Of a stretch of DNA of 7,878 bases, positions 6,065 to 7,878 are shown in pieces (the first letter of the stretch is position 1; every line of letters starts with the position of its first letter). This stretch comes from Gammaproteobacteria bacterium. Lineage in GTDB: Bacteria > Pseudomonadota > Gammaproteobacteria > DSM-26407. The translations under genes and the position numbers were made by a program. The notes beneath the pieces are model-generated. The model saw only the letters and a program-made list of their open reading frames with translations, did not search any database and had not been told where the DNA came from. The stretch spans positions 1-7,878 of the forward strand of contig JAQVKR010000109.1 in the NCBI GenBank assembly GCA_028694565.1, written 5' to 3'.

Positions 6065-7135
6065 TCAGAAGCGGATATGCGTCGACGCGTTCAGCGAGCT
6101 GCGCGAACCCTTCCAGTTGTCGATGTGGAACTTGGTGAAGGGCAGGCCGGTGAGCTCGAAGAACCGCGGCCAACCGATACGGTCGATCCACTCGTTCATG
6201 CGCTCCCACTCGCGGGCATCTTCCTTGTAGGCGCGCAGGATCTTCTTGACCACGTCCGCAACCTCGGGCCAGCGGGGCGGGTTGTTCGGGATGCCGGCGG
6301 CCACCAGCTTGTGGAAGGTGGGCTTGCTGCGGGCATTGGAGTTCTTGCCGCCGACCCAGATGGCGAGCTTGGAATGCTCGGGGTCGTTGATCTGCATGGG
6401 CGGGCAGGGCGGATAGCAGGCGCCGCAGCAGATGCACTTCTTCTCGTCCACTTCCAGCGACGGCTTGCCGTTCACCATGGCGGGGCGGATGGCCGCCACC
6501 GGGCAACGGGCCACCACGGAGGGGCGCTCGCAGACGTTGGCCACCAGGTCGTGGTTGATCTTCGGCGGCTTGGTGTGCTGGATGTTGATGGCGATGTCAC
6601 CCTGGCCGCCGCAGTTGATCTGGCAGCAGGAGGTGGTCATGCGCACGCGGTTGGGCATCTGCTCGTTGACGAACTCGTCGTGCAGCTCGTCCATCAGCGC
6701 CTTCACCGCCCCGGAGGCGTCGGTGCCGGGGATGTCGCAGTGCAGCCAACCCTGGGTGTGGGAGATCATGGACACCGAGTTGCCGGTGCCGCCGACCGGG
6801 AAGCCTTCCTGGTTCAGCTTGTCGATCAGGGGCTGGACCTTGGACTCGTCGCTCACCATGAACTCGATGTTGGAGCGGATGGTGAAGCGGACGAAGCCTT
6901 CGGCGAACTCGTCGGCGATATCGCACAGCTTGCGGACGGTGTAGAGATCCATCTGGCGCTGGGTACCGGCGCGGACGGTCCAGATGGCGTCGCCGCTCTT
7001 GGCGACGTGGTGCAGAACCCCGGGACGGGGACGGTCGTGCCAGGACCAGCTGCCGAAATTCTTCCGCATCAGCGGGTGCATGTACGGGAAGGGATCAGGC
7101 ACGCCGCTCTCAATGGGCATACGCGGTGCTGACAT
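6065..7135 (-). CDS. dsrB: Reverse-type dissimilatory sulfite reductase beta subunit
   Basis: DsrB (356 aa) pairs with DsrA; in studied DsrAB structures the beta subunit supplies the ligands of the catalytic siroheme-[4Fe-4S] centre. Those cysteines are visible as Cys133 (in HCDIPGTDASG) and Cys170, Cys171 and Cys175 (in TTSCCQINCGGQGD). Their spacing matches my recollection of Desulfovibrio DsrB Cys151/188/189/193. A ferredoxin domain follows, with Cys211 (CPVAAI) and the cysteine-rich CICCGACYPPC at 234-244, then a conserved C-terminal region ending SSLNASTHIRF. Length is normal for the family. I chose ATG at 7135 because GGAGGT lies 5 nt upstream; a TTG at 7147 in the same frame overlaps that ribosome binding site. 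No dsrD follows: the next gene, 22 nt on, is dsrE, as expected for sulfur oxidisers rather than sulfate reducers. Confidence 0.98.
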   Translation of the reverse strand: MSAPRMPIESGVPDPFPYMHPLMRKNFGSWSWHDRPRPGVLHHVAKSGDAIWTVRAGTQRQMDLYTVRKLCDIADEFAEGFVRFTIRSNIEFMVSDESKVQPLIDKLNQEGFPVGGTGNSVSMISHTQGWLHCDIPGTDASGAVKALMDELHDEFVNEQMPNRVRMTTSCCQINCGGQGDIAINIQHTKPPKINHDLVANVCERPSVVARCPVAAIRPAMVNGKPSLEVDEKKCICCGACYPPCPPMQINDPEHSKLAIWVGGKNSNARSKPTFHKLVAAGIPNNPPRWPEVADVVKKILRAYKEDAREWERMNEWIDRIGWPRFFELTGLPFTKFHIDNWKGSRSSLNASTHIRF

Positions 7136-7170
7136 GCTTACCTCCAAAATAGCGCTTATCTAGTTTTGGA

Positions 7171-7195
7171 AGGGGCGCCCACTCCGGGCGCCCCT
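7171..7195 (-). other. Perfect GC-rich stem-loop between dsrA and dsrB
   Basis: A perfect 10-bp inverted repeat, AGGGGCGCCC and its complement, flanks a 5-nt loop (7181-7185) in the 83-nt dsrA-dsrB gap. In the transcript the stem is followed by UUCCAAAAC rather than a U-run, so it does not look like a full intrinsic terminator. It could protect the 3' end of dsrA mRNA, mark a processing site, or act as a weak attenuator. The structure is seen directly; its role is inference. Confidence 0.75.
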
Positions 7196-7218
7196 GGCTT
7201 CGTCGATTACGACCCGGG

Positions 7219-7878
7219 TCAGCCCGCGGCCGCCTCGGCCTTACGCTGGAACCACTTCTCGGCCTCCTCGTCCCAGCGGTCCGTGCGGATGTAGGAGCTG
7301 GTACGGGGATTGGCGACCATGTTGGGATCCACCTCCAGGCCGATGCCCTCGAGGAAGTTCACCAGGCCGATACGCTCGATCATCTCGCCGGTGCGCTCGT
7401 GCTCCAGGGCGTTCTCGGCGAAGAAGTCGATGGTGTTCTCGGCGATCTCCTCCAGGCGCGCGTAGTCCTCGTCGGTATCGAGCCGCATGAAGGGGATGAC
7501 CACGGTGCCCATCAGGTCACCGATCTTCAGGGTGCGCTTGCCGCCCATCAGGATGGACACACCCTTGTCGTCGCCGGGGGAGAGGGCCTTGGTCATCACG
7601 TTGATGCAGTGCATGCAGCGCACGCAGTTGCGGTTGTCCACCGCCAGGGTGTCGTCGTCGTTGAGCGACAGGGCCTGGGTGGGGCAGCGGGTGATGACGT
7701 TGTCGATGACGTACTTGCGGCCCTTCGCGGCGACGAAGGCCTTGACCTCGTCCTGGTCCACCTTCATGTCGTCGCGCCAGGTGCCGATGATGGCCATGTC
7801 GGCGCGCTGGATGGAGTTCATGCAGTCGTTGGGGCAGCCCGAGACCTTGAACTTGAACTTGTAGGGCAGGGCCGGACG
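7219..7878 (-). CDS. dsrA: Reverse-type dissimilatory sulfite reductase alpha subunit, 5'-truncated by window edge
   Basis: DsrA is the alpha subunit of the cytoplasmic alpha2beta2 siroheme enzyme that, in sulfur oxidisers, takes sulfide-level sulfur carried by DsrC to sulfite. Only the C-terminal 219 residues are here, about half of a usual DsrA of roughly 410-420 aa; the frame runs open to the window edge with no start codon. The fragment opens with LPYKFKFKVSGCPNDC, whose C-x3-C pair (fragment residues 15 and 19) belongs to the siroheme-coupled [4Fe-4S] site. An inserted ferredoxin domain follows: CPTQA near residue 65, then CVRCMHC at 85-91, together giving four cluster ligands. The rest is the typical DsrA C-terminal part, ending in an Ala-rich tail and TGA. 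It is the most upstream gene visible, so the operon promoter should lie outside the window. An 83-nt gap with a perfect hairpin separates it from dsrB. Identity is very secure from the motifs and the neighbours. Confidence 0.97.
   Translation of the reverse strand, partial: RPALPYKFKFKVSGCPNDCMNSIQRADMAIIGTWRDDMKVDQDEVKAFVAAKGRKYVIDNVITRCPTQALSLNDDDTLAVDNRNCVRCMHCINVMTKALSPGDDKGVSILMGGKRTLKIGDLMGTVVIPFMRLDTDEDYARLEEIAENTIDFFAENALEHERTGEMIERIGLVNFLEGIGLEVDPNMVANPRTSSYIRTDRWDEEAEKWFQRKAEAAAG

Noticed and set aside
6047..7132. A 361-codon plus-strand open frame opposite dsrB
   Set aside because: It is an antisense shadow of dsrB; it covers nearly the same span and has no domain of its own.
7136..7147. 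Earlier TTG start for dsrB at 7147
   Set aside because: The TTG overlaps the GGAGG that serves the ATG at 7135, so it is part of the ribosome binding site.
7171..7195. Intrinsic transcription terminator after dsrA
   Set aside because: The stem is strong but no U-run follows, and termination here would cut off dsrB and the rest of the pathway; kept only as a stem-loop of unknown role.

Overview
The window is one continuous minus-strand gene cluster for cytoplasmic sulfur oxidation by the reverse-acting dissimilatory sulfite reductase (rDsr) pathway. In transcription order, from high to low coordinates, it reads dsrA (3' half only), dsrB, dsrE, dsrF, dsrH, dsrC, dsrM, dsrK, dsrL and dsrJ (5' end only). 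From memory, this is the dsrABEFHCMKLJ order of Allochromatium vinosum and other gammaproteobacterial sulfur oxidisers. The host is therefore most likely a GC-rich, sulfur-oxidising gammaproteobacterium, perhaps of the Ectothiorhodospiraceae or Chromatiaceae type. The family-level guess is inference. An oxidative rather than sulfate-reducing role is supported by dsrEFH, by a dsrL between dsrK and dsrJ, and by the absence of a dsrD after dsrB.

Layout: 7878-7136 holds the dsrA 3' half and an 83-nt gap with a perfect GC-rich hairpin. Then come dsrB (7135-6065), dsrE (6042-5650), dsrF (5636-5247) and dsrH (5231-4932), with gaps of only 13-22 nt between them. A 66-nt leader with an inverted repeat precedes dsrC (4865-4533), and a 76-nt gap with a second strong hairpin follows it. 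dsrM (4456-3716), dsrK (3697-2156), dsrL (2120-138) and dsrJ (from 123 off the left edge) are again tightly packed. No stretch above 300 bases lacks a gene. I see no tRNA, rRNA, CRISPR, insertion sequence or other mobile element. The long plus-strand open frames are antisense shadows produced by high GC content.

How the parts work together, from established work on A. vinosum: sulfur arriving as persulfide is passed to DsrE of the DsrE2F2H2 complex and then to DsrC. DsrAB oxidises DsrC-bound sulfur, releasing sulfite or a DsrC trisulfide product. DsrL is the iron-sulfur flavoprotein that takes electrons from DsrAB to NAD+. The membrane complex DsrMKJOP, of which M, K and the start of J are present, handles the redox chemistry of DsrC thiols and disulfides and exchanges electrons with the quinone pool and periplasm. 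The key residues of the relay are intact: DsrE Cys78, DsrH Cys18, DsrC Cys98/Cys109, the DsrB siroheme-cluster cysteines, and the cluster motifs of DsrK and DsrL. The system is well described. What merits a second look is the set of intergenic hairpins, especially around dsrC, and a DsrF without any cysteine.
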